Under the pieces are notes generated by a model, which made no database searches, was not told the origin of the DNA, and saw nothing but the letters and a program-made list of their open reading frames with translations. Below, in pieces: positions 8,479 to 18,309 of a DNA stretch of 32,460 bases; position 1 is the first letter of the stretch; each line of letters begins with the position of its first letter. Source of the DNA: an uncultured Chloroflexota bacterium (GTDB taxonomy: Bacteria; Chloroflexota; Anaerolineae; UBA4142; SHND01); assembly GCA_937870825.1 (NCBI GenBank), contig CALMZO010000079.1:1-32460 (forward strand). The letters are read 5' to 3'. A program made the position numbers and the translations under genes.

Positions 8479-9303
8479 ATGTCAATCAACTGGCAACCGA
8501 TTAAGGAATATACAGACATTTTGTACGAACACGCGGCGGACGAAGCGATTGCAAAAATTACCATCAATCGTCCCGAACGACGCAATGCGTTTCGTCCGTT
8601 GACGGTCAAGGAACTGTTGGATGCGTTCACGCACGCGCGCGATGATGCGAACACGGGCGTGATTCTTTTTACCGGCGCGGGCGACAAGGCATTCTGTTCG
8701 GGCGGTGACCAAGCGGTGCGCGGCAAGGGCGGTTATGTCGGCGAAGATAAAATTCCGCGCTTGAATGTTTTGGATTTGCAGCGCTTGATTCGCGTGATTC
8801 CCAAGCCGGTCATCGCGGTGGTCGCGGGATACGCGATTGGCGGCGGACATGTGCTGCATGTGGTGTGCGATTTGACGATTGCGGCAGAGAACGCGATTTT
8901 TGGACAGACGGGTCCGAAGGTGGGAAGTTTCGACGGCGGCTATGGCGCGGGCTATTTGGCGCGCATCATCGGTCACAAAAAAGCGCGCGAAATTTGGTAC
9001 TTGTGCCGTCAATACAACGCGCAGCAAGCGTTGGAGATGGGGCTTGTGAATACGGTTGTGCCGCTCGAAAAATTGCAAGAGGAAGCGGTGCAGTGGGCGC
9101 GCGAAATTTTGGAAAAGAGTCCTCTCGCGATTCGGCTGCTGAAAGCGGCGTTCAACGCGGATACGGACGGACTCGCGGGCTTGCAGCAGCTCGCGGGCGA
9201 TGCGACGCTGTTGTATTATTTGAGCGAAGAGGCGCAAGAAGGCAAGAACGCGTATTTGGAAAAACGAAAGCCGGATTTTTCAAAATTTCCGCGCTTGCCG
9301 TAA
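8479..9303 (+). CDS. menB: 1,4-dihydroxy-2-naphthoyl-CoA synthase MenB
   Basis: A 274-residue crotonase-family enzyme closing the second ring of the naphthoquinone from o-succinylbenzoyl-CoA. Diagnostic segments are FCSGGDQ (72-78), [24 protein letters not shown] forming the oxyanion hole, and [20 protein letters not shown] from residue 143, nearly identical to characterised MenB proteins. The C-terminal [13 protein letters not shown] is also typical. The ATG at 8479 is chosen over an in-frame TTG at 8458 because GAGG lies a few bases upstream. It follows menH by 44 bp. Confidence 0.96.
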   Translation: MSINWQPIKEYTDILYEHAADEAIAKITINRPERRNAFRPLTVKELLDAFTHARDDANTGVILFTGAGDKAFCSGGDQAVRGKGGYVGEDKIPRLNVLDLQRLIRVIPKPVIAVVAGYAIGGGHVLHVVCDLTIAAENAIFGQTGPKVGSFDGGYGAGYLARIIGHKKAREIWYLCRQYNAQQALEMGLVNTVVPLEKLQEEAVQWAREILEKSPLAIRLLKAAFNADTDGLAGLQQLAGDATLLYYLSEEAQEGKNAYLEKRKPDFSKFPRLP

Positions 9304-9315
9304 CCTCACCTCCGA

Positions 9316-9396
9316 CGCGTCATCACGCATAGTGCGTCTCGATTCGCCGTTGCGTGATGACGCGACGCCACCCCCTCTCCTTATCAAGGAGAGGGG
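9316..9396. repeat. Two small inverted repeats between menB and menE
   Basis: A 14-bp perfect inverted repeat (CGCGTCATCACGCA at 9316-9329, complement at 9351-9364) is followed by an 11-bp hairpin (CCCCTCTCCTT at 9372-9382, complement at 9386-9396, loop ATC). The second arm carries AGGAGAGGGG, the only purine-rich stretch that could serve as the menE ribosome binding site, so the hairpin could mask it. Confidence 0.75.
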
Positions 9397-9409
9397 AGAA
9401 AGAATCTTG

Positions 9410-10933
9410 ATGCAAGATTGGCTCGCCCAACGCGCGATGCGTTCGCCAGAACGTGTCGCGTTGTTTTTTGAAAACGCGCAATGGACGTGGCGCGAACTGG
9501 ACGCGCGCGTCAAGGCGTGCGCGTCACAACTCGGCGCGCATGGAATTGGAGAAAATACGCGCGTCGCGGTGTTGATGCGAAACAGCGACGCGTATGTGGT
9601 GCTTGTTCACGCGCTCGCGCGCGTTGGCGCGGTGCTTGTGCCAATCAACACGCGCTTGACGACAAATGAAATCGCGTGGCAATTGAATCACATTCACGCG
9701 CGGCACTTGATGTACGATGACGCGAACATGTACACTGCGGAACAAGTCGCGCAAACAATTTCGCAACTGCATCGTGTCAATGTTAGAAACTTGAAGACAG
9801 CAGGCGTTCGTCATTCGTCATTCGTCGTTCGTCAGTTCGAGCTTGACGATGCTCATTCGATTCTTTTCACTTCCGGCACGACGGGGAAACCGAAGGGCGC
9901 GGTGTTGACGTACGCGAATCATTGGTGGAACGCGATGGGTTCGGCGTTGAATTTGGGTTTGTACAAAGAGGATGTTTGGCTCGCGTGTTTGCCATTGTTT
10001 CACATTGGCGGCTTGGCGATTTTGCTGAGGAGTGTGATTTATGGACATCCTGTGGTTTTGCATGAATCGTTTGACGCGGGCGCGGTGAATCGCGCGTTTG
10101 ACGAACAGCGCGTGACAATCGTTTCGCTGGTAAGTACGATGCTGCGGCGTGTCCTCGAAGCGCGCGGCGAACACGAATTTCCGAATACGCTGCGTTGCGT
10201 ACTGTTGGGCGGCGGACCCGCGCCGCGCGAATTATTGGAACGGTGCGCGGAAAAACATGTGCCTGTCGCGCAAACGTACGGCTTGACGGAAGCGGCGTCG
10301 CAAGTCGCCACGCTCGCGCCGGGTGAGGCGCTGCGAAAATTGGGTTCGGCGGGAAAACCGTTAATGGGTGTGGAATTAGAGATTGAGCGTTTTAGGAACG
10401 GTGAAGAATCAACAAAGCAAGCAAGGGAAAAGAAGGAAATAAGGGAATTCGAGGAACTTTACCAAATTGGTGAAATTGTGATACGCGGCGCGACGGTGAT
10501 GAAAGAATATGCGGAGGATGTTGAAGCGACGGAGCGCGCGTTTCGCGATGGCTGGTTTCACACGGGCGATTTGGGTTATTTGGATAAAGAAGGTTTTTTG
10601 TACGTTGTGGCGCGGCGCGACGATTTGATTGTTTCGGGCGGCGAAAATATCTATCCCGCAGAAATTGAAAATGTTTTGAATTCGCATCCTGCGATTTTGG
10701 AAGCGGTGGTGATTGGCGCGGCGAACGCCGAGTGGGGACAAACGCCGGTTGCGTACTGCGTACTGCGCGAAGGAGAACTGATGAGCGCGAAAGAATTGAA
10801 AATATTCTGTGCGGAAAAATTGGCGCGCTATAAAATTCCGACTCGATTTGTTTTTGTGGATGCGTTGCCGCGCAATGCGGCGGGGAAAATTTTGCGGCGA
10901 GCGTTGATGGACGAAACGAACAAACAAAAATAA
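9410..10933 (+). CDS. menE: o-Succinylbenzoate-CoA ligase MenE
   Basis: A 507-residue ANL-superfamily adenylating enzyme that activates o-succinylbenzoate to its CoA thioester, giving the MenB substrate. It shows the P-loop TSGTTGKPKG (154-163), YGLTEAASQVATL, GWFHTGDLGYLDKEG, the hinge VARRDDLIVSGGENIYPAEIE and the C-terminal lysine in AGKILRRAL. The ATG at 9410 is preferred to an in-frame GTG at 9332, which would add residues encoded by the intergenic hairpins. Two oddities: four tandem 7-bp units at 9806-9833 just before the P-loop, and an A-rich, Lys/Glu-rich stretch (about residues 324-348) where relatives have a short loop before GEIVIRG. The stop lies in the terminator stem. Confidence 0.93.
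   Translation: MQDWLAQRAMRSPERVALFFENAQWTWRELDARVKACASQLGAHGIGENTRVAVLMRNSDAYVVLVHALARVGAVLVPINTRLTTNEIAWQLNHIHARHLMYDDANMYTAEQVAQTISQLHRVNVRNLKTAGVRHSSFVVRQFELDDAHSILFTSGTTGKPKGAVLTYANHWWNAMGSALNLGLYKEDVWLACLPLFHIGGLAILLRSVIYGHPVVLHESFDAGAVNRAFDEQRVTIVSLVSTMLRRVLEARGEHEFPNTLRCVLLGGGPAPRELLERCAEKHVPVAQTYGLTEAASQVATLAPGEALRKLGSAGKPLMGVELEIERFRNGEESTKQAREKKEIREFEELYQIGEIVIRGATVMKEYAEDVEATERAFRDGWFHTGDLGYLDKEGFLYVVARRDDLIVSGGENIYPAEIENVLNSHPAILEAVVIGAANAEWGQTPVAYCVLREGELMSAKELKIFCAEKLARYKIPTRFVFVDALPRNAAGKILRRALMDETNKQK
9806..9833 (+). repeat. Four tandem heptamers inside menE
   Basis: GTTCGTC, ATTCGTC, ATTCGTC and GTTCGTC are in direct tandem and encode VRHSSFVVR just upstream of the nucleotide-binding loop. 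The unit length is not a multiple of three, so loss or gain of one copy would shift the menE frame. Confidence 0.8.
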
Positions 10934-10976
10934 CTCTATTGTTCCGACTGCGAACAATAGAGTTATTTTTTTGTAC
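10926..10976. terminator. Bidirectional terminator between menE and the convergent propeller gene
   Basis: A perfect 19-bp stem (10926-10944 with 10952-10970) and a 7-nt loop, A-rich on one side and followed by a T-run on the other. It overlaps the menE stop and lies 16 bp past the end of the opposing gene, so it can end transcription from both sides. Confidence 0.9.
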
Positions 10977-10992
10977 GCGAGATTTTGACGCG

Positions 10993-13900
10993 TTACGGCG
11001 GCGGAAGATTCGTCACGCGGAACGCGTCCACGATAACGCCTTTGCTTGCCGAAGCATCGTTCTTGGCATTCGCCGGACGAATTTCGATGGTGTGCTGTCC
11101 GGGCGTCAAGCCGTCAAAGTGATATTCCACTTGCCACTGCGGTGTCGGGTCATAGAGGTCAATCTCGTGCGCAACCTCACTGCCGTCAATAAACACATTG
11201 ACTTTGCCGTACCTTGGTCCTTTGGCGGTGATGAAATCAATCGCGGTGCCGATAAAGGTCAAGCGCGCGCGGCTGGATGGATTGCTCGAACGACGATACG
11301 TGCCATCGCTCGCGGCGGTGTTTGCGACGCCCACCCACGCGCTGTAGCGCACGCGCACGTGTGTCTCTTCGATGCGCGAATTGCCGACGCGGAACGCATC
11401 TACGACGACGTTCGTGTCCGACGAATTGGGATTCTTTTCGTCGAGCACAATAATTTTGACGTGGTGTTTGCCGTCGCCCAAATTCTTGAACGTCTTGCGA
11501 ACCTTGTGGCGCGTTTGTTCACGATAGAGGTCAATCACGCCTTTGTCCACGTTGTCAATGACGACGCGCGCTTTGCCCTGGTCGGGACCCATGCGCGTGA
11601 GCCACGTCAATTTGTCGCCGTTAAAGACAAAGCGGACAAAGTTATTGCCGTTGTTGCTCACGCGATAACTGGAACCCGACGCGTTGCCGTCCTGCACGCC
11701 GCGCCATCCGTTGTACTGCACGCTCGTGCTGTCGTCTTGGATGGTGTTGCCGGATGGCAGAGTGAGTGTTGCGGTGGGTGTGAATGTTGGTCCGCCGGGC
11801 GTGACCGTCAGCGTCGGCGTGTTGGTGCGCGTGGGTGTTGGCGTGTGCGTCAGGGTCGGACCGCCGGGGGTGTTGGTTTTCGTCGGCGTGCGTGTGGGTG
11901 TGGGTGTTTCCGTCGGCAAGCCCACGGGACCATTCGGCAGGGGCCATGCGAACACGCCGCGCGAACGTGTAAAGACGGCGAGTGTTGTCGCGCCGCGGTC
12001 AATCGCCATGTCCCAAATCATCGCGTTTGGCAGTCCCTGTTGAAAGCGTGACCAGTACGGTGGATTGGCATGGATGTTGTCGGTAAAGTACAAACCCCAA
12101 TCGGTGCCGACGAAAACTTGCTGCGGAAAATTCGGATTCGTCATGATGGAATCCGCCGGAATGTTTGGCAAGTTGCCGCTTTTGTTTACCCACATGAACG
12201 ACGCGCAGTTCGCCGTACATGTGACCTGATAAACATGTCCGGGCGTTGAGGGTGTGTTTTGGTCAAAGCCACCAACGGCGGCATAGCCGATTAACGGATT
12301 GCCCGGGTCGAACACAACATCGAGAATGGGACGATTGGGCAGCACGGCATTGTTGCCCGTCACATTTTTCCAATTCGCGCTGTTCGCGTTGCCCGTGCCC
12401 ATCCCCAAGCCAATCCAGACATTGCCGTCGTTTGTACCTGCAATCGCGTTCGCATTCGTGCTGTACGCGTACGCGAGTTGATTGATGAACGAACGGTCGG
12501 CGAGAGTGCCTTTCGTGAGGTCGGGACTGTTTGGATACCACGAACTGCCGGTTGTGCCGCCCGTAATCGTTTCCCACACGCGAAAACTTCCGGCAATCAT
12601 GTGGTCGCACGTTGCGCCGGGGCAATTGTGTTTGTCCATCTCGTACGGAAAAATAAAACTCTTGCGGTCATCGCTGCTCCAGCCGCCCGATGCGCCGGTG
12701 TACGGACCTTGCGGACCGCTGGTGGAAACGACGAGCGCGCCGCCGGGTGTTTCGTGATAATAGCGCTGTCCTTGTTTCGGTTCGAGGCGCGAATAAAGTC
12801 CATCGCCGCCAAACCGCATACTCCAAGCCGTTTCGCTTGGGTCGCCGAGGGGCCATTCCGCCGTCGAAGAACCATTGTCCTGCAAGCCGCCGGTTGCAGC
12901 CGCCGAGCTCGCGTTCGCAAAGTTGGCAGAAATGTCACCCGAATAAAATTCGAGCGTGCTGATGGTGTCGTTAAGCGAAACGAAAACCGGCGCGGGTGCG
13001 TTGGCGTTCAATGTCAAGTACATGCCGCCGTCGCTGCCCGCAAGGAGTGTGGAGGAAGAATTCCCGACAAACGCGAGCGCGTGTTGGTCAACGTGAACGA
13101 CGGCTTTAGCCAAGCCCGTCGAATAGCCGCATGTGATATCCGTAAAGCTTGCCCCGCCGTCGGTAGATTTCCAAATATCGTACGTGTCCATGAAAACGAC
13201 GTTGGGGTCATTCGGGTCAACGGCGAGTCCCTGGTCGTACCAATTTTGGTTATAGTTGAAACCGCAGCCGCCGAGGTCTTCGGGACCGGAACGCTGTTCC
13301 CACGTTGTCCCACCGTCTGTCGTGCGCCACAAACCGAGTTGACAACCGGGCGCGCTGCCGAGCGCGAGCAAACCGCAGCCGTTTTGCACTTCAACCGCTT
13401 GCACTTGCGCGTACATCACATTCGGGTCGCTCGGCGCCATTGCCACATCAATTCGTCCCACTTTGTTGCCGCCTTGCAGAAACGGAACACCGCTGCCCGT
13501 CCCCTGGGGCCAGCCATTGTCCGCACGCGTGAGCAGAGTCCACGCGGGACAGCCGGACAAAGGAACCGTCGCAGAATAAATTCCGTTCGCGCCATTTTCG
13601 CCGAGATTGCTTTGAACGGTCGTCGCAAAACCGCGCGCACCGACGGCGGCATAAAGAATTGTTGTACTGCCCGTGTCTTTGGCAAGCAGCCCTGTGATGT
13701 CCTGGCGCTGACCTGTATGTGCGTTGGTGAAACAAGGACCTGTCCAATTCACGCCGTCGTCATACGAAAAAAAGACGCCGGTCTTGGTTCCCACGATAAG
13801 GGTGTCGCTGTTGCGCGGGTCGGTGCGGACTTTGCCAATGGCTTGGTATTGCGGAAAGGCGCCGGGCGACTGCGGATAATACGCGGTGAAAACATCCGCG

Positions 13901-14613
13901 CCCAAAATTTCCCACGAGTTGCCCTGGTCGCGGCTGCGCAGTACGCCGGTGCTGCCAAATGAAAATGAACCAAAGCGCAAATCGCCTGTTCCCGCGTACA
14001 CCGTGTTGTGGTCATTCGGGTCAATGTACAGGTCGCCGATAGCGATGGTGGAAAGCAGCGGGTCGTCGGTGACGGGCGTCCAGGTTGTCAATGCCGTGCA
14101 ACAGTTGGTCGTTTTCCACACGCCGCCGCCGTCAGAACCAAAGTACGCGACATTCGTTTCCACCGGGTCCACCGCGATGGTGTTGACGCGCCCCGAAACA
14201 TTTCCAAAAGAGAAACAGGGTTTTTGACACGTGTCGCTGTTGAGCGGACGCGGACCCAGCGAGGTGAATCCATTCGCATCCAGCTCGACGGCTCCCGCCG
14301 CTTCGCGGCGATATGTTTTGCTGCCGCCGGGAATCAAACGCGGAATGCGCGCATCCTCAATTGCCGCGTCGAGCAGCCAGCGCTGGTCAAACCGACCGGT
14401 CGGGTACGTGACGCGCGTGTACCAATAATCGCTGAGCTCCAACAAGATCTCGTACTCGTTGCTGGTCAAGCCGCGCCGGAGCCATTGCTGCAACCATTCG
14501 GGATGTGTGGACGCGCGAAATTCCGGCGCAATGCCCGCCGCCAGGAGTATGAAAAAAATTACACCGACACCGTAACGCACGGTGCGGCAGTCAATGTGGA
14601 ATCGTGAAAACAT
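10993..14613 (-). CDS. Large secreted BNR/sortilin-type beta-propeller protein with Thr-Pro linker and two C-terminal domains
   Basis: A 1206-residue exported protein. Start at the ATG at 14613 is supported by AGGAGG a few bases upstream. It begins with a signal peptide (hydrophobic VGVIFFILLAAGIA). Residues about 90-890 hold many BNR-type repeats such as SRDQGNSWEILG, SYDDGVNWTG, TTDGGTTWEQ and STDGGASFTD, with VDPNDPNVV-like strands, as in sortilin/exo-sialidase-like propellers. A Thr-Pro-rich linker (about 897-955, with two TPGGPT units) leads to two homologous beta-sandwich-like domains of about 120 residues, each with a YxxWxG...YR start and a DTNVVVDAF or GVIVDAF end. The enzyme pocket is not identifiable, so adhesion or polymer binding outside the cell is a guess. 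It is probably co-transcribed with the upstream propeller gene. Confidence 0.8.
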   Translation of the reverse strand: MFSRFHIDCRTVRYGVGVIFFILLAAGIAPEFRASTHPEWLQQWLRRGLTSNEYEILLELSDYWYTRVTYPTGRFDQRWLLDAAIEDARIPRLIPGGSKTYRREAAGAVELDANGFTSLGPRPLNSDTCQKPCFSFGNVSGRVNTIAVDPVETNVAYFGSDGGGVWKTTNCCTALTTWTPVTDDPLLSTIAIGDLYIDPNDHNTVYAGTGDLRFGSFSFGSTGVLRSRDQGNSWEILGADVFTAYYPQSPGAFPQYQAIGKVRTDPRNSDTLIVGTKTGVFFSYDDGVNWTGPCFTNAHTGQRQDITGLLAKDTGSTTILYAAVGARGFATTVQSNLGENGANGIYSATVPLSGCPAWTLLTRADNGWPQGTGSGVPFLQGGNKVGRIDVAMAPSDPNVMYAQVQAVEVQNGCGLLALGSAPGCQLGLWRTTDGGTTWEQRSGPEDLGGCGFNYNQNWYDQGLAVDPNDPNVVFMDTYDIWKSTDGGASFTDITCGYSTGLAKAVVHVDQHALAFVGNSSSTLLAGSDGGMYLTLNANAPAPVFVSLNDTISTLEFYSGDISANFANASSAAATGGLQDNGSSTAEWPLGDPSETAWSMRFGGDGLYSRLEPKQGQRYYHETPGGALVVSTSGPQGPYTGASGGWSSDDRKSFIFPYEMDKHNCPGATCDHMIAGSFRVWETITGGTTGSSWYPNSPDLTKGTLADRSFINQLAYAYSTNANAIAGTNDGNVWIGLGMGTGNANSANWKNVTGNNAVLPNRPILDVVFDPGNPLIGYAAVGGFDQNTPSTPGHVYQVTCTANCASFMWVNKSGNLPNIPADSIMTNPNFPQQVFVGTDWGLYFTDNIHANPPYWSRFQQGLPNAMIWDMAIDRGATTLAVFTRSRGVFAWPLPNGPVGLPTETPTPTRTPTKTNTPGGPTLTHTPTPTRTNTPTLTVTPGGPTFTPTATLTLPSGNTIQDDSTSVQYNGWRGVQDGNASGSSYRVSNNGNNFVRFVFNGDKLTWLTRMGPDQGKARVVIDNVDKGVIDLYREQTRHKVRKTFKNLGDGKHHVKIIVLDEKNPNSSDTNVVVDAFRVGNSRIEETHVRVRYSAWVGVANTAASDGTYRRSSNPSSRARLTFIGTAIDFITAKGPRYGKVNVFIDGSEVAHEIDLYDPTPQWQVEYHFDGLTPGQHTIEIRPANAKNDASASKGVIVDAFRVTNLPPP

Positions 14614-14715
14614 GACGCCTCCTGAAAAAAGAAAAAGGTAGCAAGGACGCGTGAAATGCCAAATGCATTCACACCACGTCACATTGAAAAATGTTTACGC
14701 GTGCGATGGAGCGTT

Positions 14716-17100
14716 TTATTCGGCGGACGAACGCGCGAGAATCGGTCCGCGAAATGCATCAACGACAATGAGCTTGCCTTTGGATGCAGAATGTTTCTGA
14801 TTGGTCGGAATAATTTGGATGGTGTGTTCGCCGGAAGCGAGCCCGCTGAACAGCATCGGAACGTCCCATTGTGGCGCGGCATCGTACAAATCCACATCGT
14901 CCGCAACGAGGACGTTATCAATGTACACGTCCGCTTTCCCGTACTTGGGTCCTTTGGCTGTAAGCCAGGTTATGCGCGTGCCGATAAATGTAAAGCGAAG
15001 GCTGCTCGTCGCTTTGCGCGCGACACGATAGGTACCGCCGCTCGCCGCGTTATTTTTTCTGCCGCCCCAGCCGCTGTAGCGAATCATGTATGACGTATCT
15101 TGGACCGTCATGCCCGGAGCGCTTAACGCGTCCACCACGACGTTCGTGTCGGACGACGCGGGATTTTTGGTAGCGAGTACTTGGATTTGCAAACGATGTT
15201 TGCCGTCGCCTAAATTTTTGAATGTTTTGACAACGTGGTACTGCGGCGACGCGCTGTAGAGGTCAATCACGCCCTGGTCGTGTCCGTCAATGAAAACGCG
15301 CGCCTGTCCCTGGTCGGGACCCGTGTACGTTGTCCAGCGCAATGTTTTTCCGACAAAACGAAATCCAAGCGTATCGTTCGGATTGCGGCTCACGCGATAA
15401 CTGCCGCCGCGCGCATTGGCATCGCTCTTGCCGCGCCAGCCGTCATAACGCACTGCGTCATGATTTTCCTGAATGGTGATGTTTGGCGAGTCGGTTGCGG
15501 TTGGCGGAGGAAGCGTGCCCGTCGCGGTTGGCGTTGGCGTCAATATTGCGCCGCCGGGCGTAAATGTTGGGGTCGGCGTCGGCGACGGAGTGAACGTGGG
15601 CGTGTTCGTCGGAGTGAGTGATGGAGTCAGTGTAGGTCCGCCGGGTGTGATGCTGGGTGTTGCAGTTGCGGTGGCGGTATCAGTAAGAGTTGGCGACGCC
15701 GGTGGGGTCTCGGATTGCGGTGACATGCAGGAGGTTGCAGGAATCGGGTCGCCGAGGTTGGGCTGAAGAATAAAGAGTCCTTTTTCAATATCGCTTACGA
15801 CGACGACATTGCTCGCATAGTATGGAAAATTGCTCCACGTTCCCGCGAACGCGGCAGCGTCGTTCGCCGGATGCGTATCGAAACAACCGAGCAGCTGCAT
15901 TGTGCCTTGCGCGAGTAGAGTGGTGTCATAGACGCGCAGTCCACAGGTATAGTTGGATTGATAGACCGCGCTGTCTTTGGTATGTTGATTGTGGTCAATG
16001 CACGTCGTCGGATGCGTGAACACACTGGTGATGGTTGGATTGTCGAGGTCAGCCGCGCTCCAAATGTATGTCGTAGTGTTGGTCACGTTTCCGTCAAATT
16101 CGTCGTACTCGTCGTCGAGCAAAAAATAGCTGTGGTCTTGGTTGAGCCATGTCTGATGCGCGTAAGCGTACGTGCTGTACGATTTGCGCGCAAGCTGTTT
16201 GACCGCGTTTTTGTTGGTGATATCCACAAGTGTCACGGTGTCTTCGTTCGCCAGAAAACAAATTTCGCGATTTAGGTATTGCGCGTCGGGTCCGTGATAC
16301 AGCACACACTGCGCGTCGTGCGTGTAACCGTCGCTGCCCGCGCAGCCGACGAACGCGGGCGCGGTGGGATTGCTCAAGGCGAGCATGTGAGGCGCGCCGC
16401 CGCACGTGTTGCTCCCGTTGATGTACGCATACCCCGTTGCTTCGTTTAGCGTAATCGTGTGCGCGTTGGAAAAGCCCGCATAATGCGCGGTCTCGACAAA
16501 CACAGTCGGCGCGATGACGTCGCGCAATTTCGTAAGGTCAAAAATTTGCAAGCCGTGAGGAATTGCGAATGAGCCATCGGCGACCACATACAAATAATTG
16601 TTGTACACCTTGAGTTCGCGCCACAAAACATTCGCGGTGAAACTTGGCAGTACGCCCAGATAAACCGGAATTTCGGGGTCGCTGATGTCCGTGAACGACG
16701 TGCCGCCCGCGTGCGCTTGAATCGCGTACTCTTTGTTCGTCTGCGGGTCGGTCCAGCCCCAAATGTCAGCCGCCGTTCCGCCGCCCGAAAGTTGATTCGT
16801 CGGCACAAACGCAAGCAAGTCCATGTTCGCGCAGGGATACGGTCCGGCAAAGCCGAGCGTGCAGTTCACGCGCGCCATTGGCGCGAGATTCGTTTCGGAG
16901 CGGGCAATGGTTTTCTGGCGATGATGGTCCCACAAATGTTCGTGGGACGCGTGGTCATGTAAAGTGTACGATTGTGCGAGGGGTGTTGCCGTCGGGGAAT
17001 CGGCACGTGCGCGCGGAATGTCCACAGCAAACGCGACGACAAATACAAGAATCGCGGTAACGAACCCGACCAAGAGCAGCGGACGTACGACGTTGGACAT
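14716..17100 (-). CDS. Secreted choice-of-anchor B-type (LVIVD) beta-propeller protein
   Basis: A 794-residue exported protein starting at 17100, with AGAGGGG just upstream. Residues 1-35 form a signal peptide. The propeller (about 45-460) has the features of choice-of-anchor B proteins: DIWGWTDPQTNKEYAIQ, GTSFTDISDPEIPVYLGVLPS, WRELKVYNNYLYVV, HGLQIFDLTKLRD, YTHDAQCVLYHGPDAQYLNREICF. A Thr-Pro linker (about 462-540) then carries two C-terminal domains homologous to those of the downstream protein (for instance FKNLGDGKHRLQIQVL and SSDTNVVVDA). Surface display or matrix binding is plausible; no catalytic residues are recognised. It lies between the two blocks of menaquinone genes, to which it has no obvious functional link. 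Confidence 0.85.
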   Translation of the reverse strand: MSNVVRPLLLVGFVTAILVFVVAFAVDIPRARADSPTATPLAQSYTLHDHASHEHLWDHHRQKTIARSETNLAPMARVNCTLGFAGPYPCANMDLLAFVPTNQLSGGGTAADIWGWTDPQTNKEYAIQAHAGGTSFTDISDPEIPVYLGVLPSFTANVLWRELKVYNNYLYVVADGSFAIPHGLQIFDLTKLRDVIAPTVFVETAHYAGFSNAHTITLNEATGYAYINGSNTCGGAPHMLALSNPTAPAFVGCAGSDGYTHDAQCVLYHGPDAQYLNREICFLANEDTVTLVDITNKNAVKQLARKSYSTYAYAHQTWLNQDHSYFLLDDEYDEFDGNVTNTTTYIWSAADLDNPTITSVFTHPTTCIDHNQHTKDSAVYQSNYTCGLRVYDTTLLAQGTMQLLGCFDTHPANDAAAFAGTWSNFPYYASNVVVVSDIEKGLFILQPNLGDPIPATSCMSPQSETPPASPTLTDTATATATPSITPGGPTLTPSLTPTNTPTFTPSPTPTPTFTPGGAILTPTPTATGTLPPPTATDSPNITIQENHDAVRYDGWRGKSDANARGGSYRVSRNPNDTLGFRFVGKTLRWTTYTGPDQGQARVFIDGHDQGVIDLYSASPQYHVVKTFKNLGDGKHRLQIQVLATKNPASSDTNVVVDALSAPGMTVQDTSYMIRYSGWGGRKNNAASGGTYRVARKATSSLRFTFIGTRITWLTAKGPKYGKADVYIDNVLVADDVDLYDAAPQWDVPMLFSGLASGEHTIQIIPTNQKHSASKGKLIVVDAFRGPILARSSAE

Positions 17101-17254
17101 GACCCCTCTTTTCGTTTGTGGAGAGTGATGATGCAAGCCGAGCGCGGTCGAGCCAAAGGCAAAAAAAACGCCTTGTTGGCATCAACCATTGTGTATATAA
17201 CGATGCGGTTTCGCAAAGTCTTACGCGCGCCGAACGGCTTTTGACGAGATTGCG

Positions 17255-17361
17255 CTAGTGCAGCATTAACCAACTTGTTTTGCGTACCGATGCGTTGAAA
17301 GACGCTTTCTCAACGATTTCATTGTGCGCGACTCCCAAGAGCTTGTTTAATGCTGCACTAG
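17255..17361. mobile_element. 107-bp MITE-like element, copy 1, at the 3' end of menA
   Basis: A 107-bp segment with terminal inverted repeats starting CTAGTGCAGCATTAA and ending with the exact complement, 15 bp perfect and weaker pairing for a few more. It contains no gene. It is about 88 percent identical to the segment at 24546-24652 by eye (13 differences). The TA at each end fits the TA target duplication of IS630/Tc1-type elements inserting into CTAG. Its right end provides the TAG stop of menA. Confidence 0.8.
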
Positions 17362-18266
17362 AGCCAACGCGCGAGGAGCAGCCCGACAGCAAAGAGGAGC
17401 GCGTACATGAATTCGAGACGCGCGGTGCCCGCGAGCGCCGCATTCAACGCGCGCCCGCGTTCATGGAGAACGATGCGTATGAGGGGAAGGACGAGAGGAA
17501 TCGAAAACGACGTGAGCAAAATCCAAATCAAGTCGAAATTGAGCGCGATGAAAAGCAGGGGAACGAGATAAGCAATCGCGAGCAGCGCGAGATATTCCAC
17601 TTGCGCGCCGCGCGCGCCAAAACGTACCGCCAACGTTTTTTTCCCCGCCGCGCGGTCTGTATCAATGTCGCGCAAATTGTTGACGACGAGAATCGCGACG
17701 GCAAGCAAGCCGATAGGATTTGCCGCGAGCCACACAAAATTGGTGACTCTGCCTGCTTGCACAAAGTACGTGCCACACACTGCCGCCAATCCAAAAAATA
17801 AAAACACAAAAATATCGCCGAGCCCGTGATAGCCGAGCGGAAATGGTCCGCCTGTGTACGCTATCGCGGAAACGATTGACAAAATTCCAATCCCTAAAAT
17901 CACCCAACCGCCGACATAAATCAAATACAAACCAATCAACGCCGCCAGGGCGAACACAATAATCATACCAATATAGACTTGACCCGGCGTGAGCAAGCCC
18001 ATCTGTGTTACGCGTGGGGGACCGAGACGTTCGGAGGTGTCCGCGCCTTTTTTGAAATCGAAGACATCGTTCGCCAAATTCGCGCCGATTTGCAAAAGCA
18101 GCGCGCCGAGCAACGCCGCGAGCGCGGGCAAGAATTGAAACGCGTCATCATAAAACGCGAGCGCGCTGCCGACGATGACCGGCGCGGCAGCAGCGGGAAG
18201 CGTGCGCGGACGAATGGCGAGCAGCCAGATTTCGAGTGGTGATTTTTTTGCGGTGGAGGTGAGCAT
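17358..18266 (-). CDS. menA: 1,4-dihydroxy-2-naphthoate polyprenyltransferase MenA
   Basis: A 302-residue UbiA-superfamily membrane prenyltransferase with about eight or nine hydrophobic helices. It attaches the polyprenyl tail to DHNA with loss of CO2. The two Mg2+/diphosphate motifs are present: NDVFD at 66-70 with the following KKGADT, and NNLRDIDTD at 196-204. The start at 18266 gives [24 protein letters not shown], the usual N-terminus, although no good Shine-Dalgarno is seen; longer in-frame starts would run into menG. It is 43 bp downstream of menG on the same strand. The stop codon TAG is formed by the end of a MITE-like element, so the native C-terminus could have been slightly different. 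Confidence 0.93.
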   Translation of the reverse strand: MLTSTAKKSPLEIWLLAIRPRTLPAAAAPVIVGSALAFYDDAFQFLPALAALLGALLLQIGANLANDVFDFKKGADTSERLGPPRVTQMGLLTPGQVYIGMIIVFALAALIGLYLIYVGGWVILGIGILSIVSAIAYTGGPFPLGYHGLGDIFVFLFFGLAAVCGTYFVQAGRVTNFVWLAANPIGLLAVAILVVNNLRDIDTDRAAGKKTLAVRFGARGAQVEYLALLAIAYLVPLLFIALNFDLIWILLTSFSIPLVLPLIRIVLHERGRALNAALAGTARLEFMYALLFAVGLLLARWL

Positions 18267-18309
18267 ACGAGATTGCTTTGGCGACGGGTGCGCTCCGCGG
18301 TAACGCTTG

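Noticed and set aside
12478..13962. A 494-codon open frame opposite the large propeller gene.
   Set aside because: It has Arg/Ala-rich low-complexity translation and no domain, while the opposite strand has signal peptide, BNR repeats and a good ribosome binding site. It is a GC-rich shadow.
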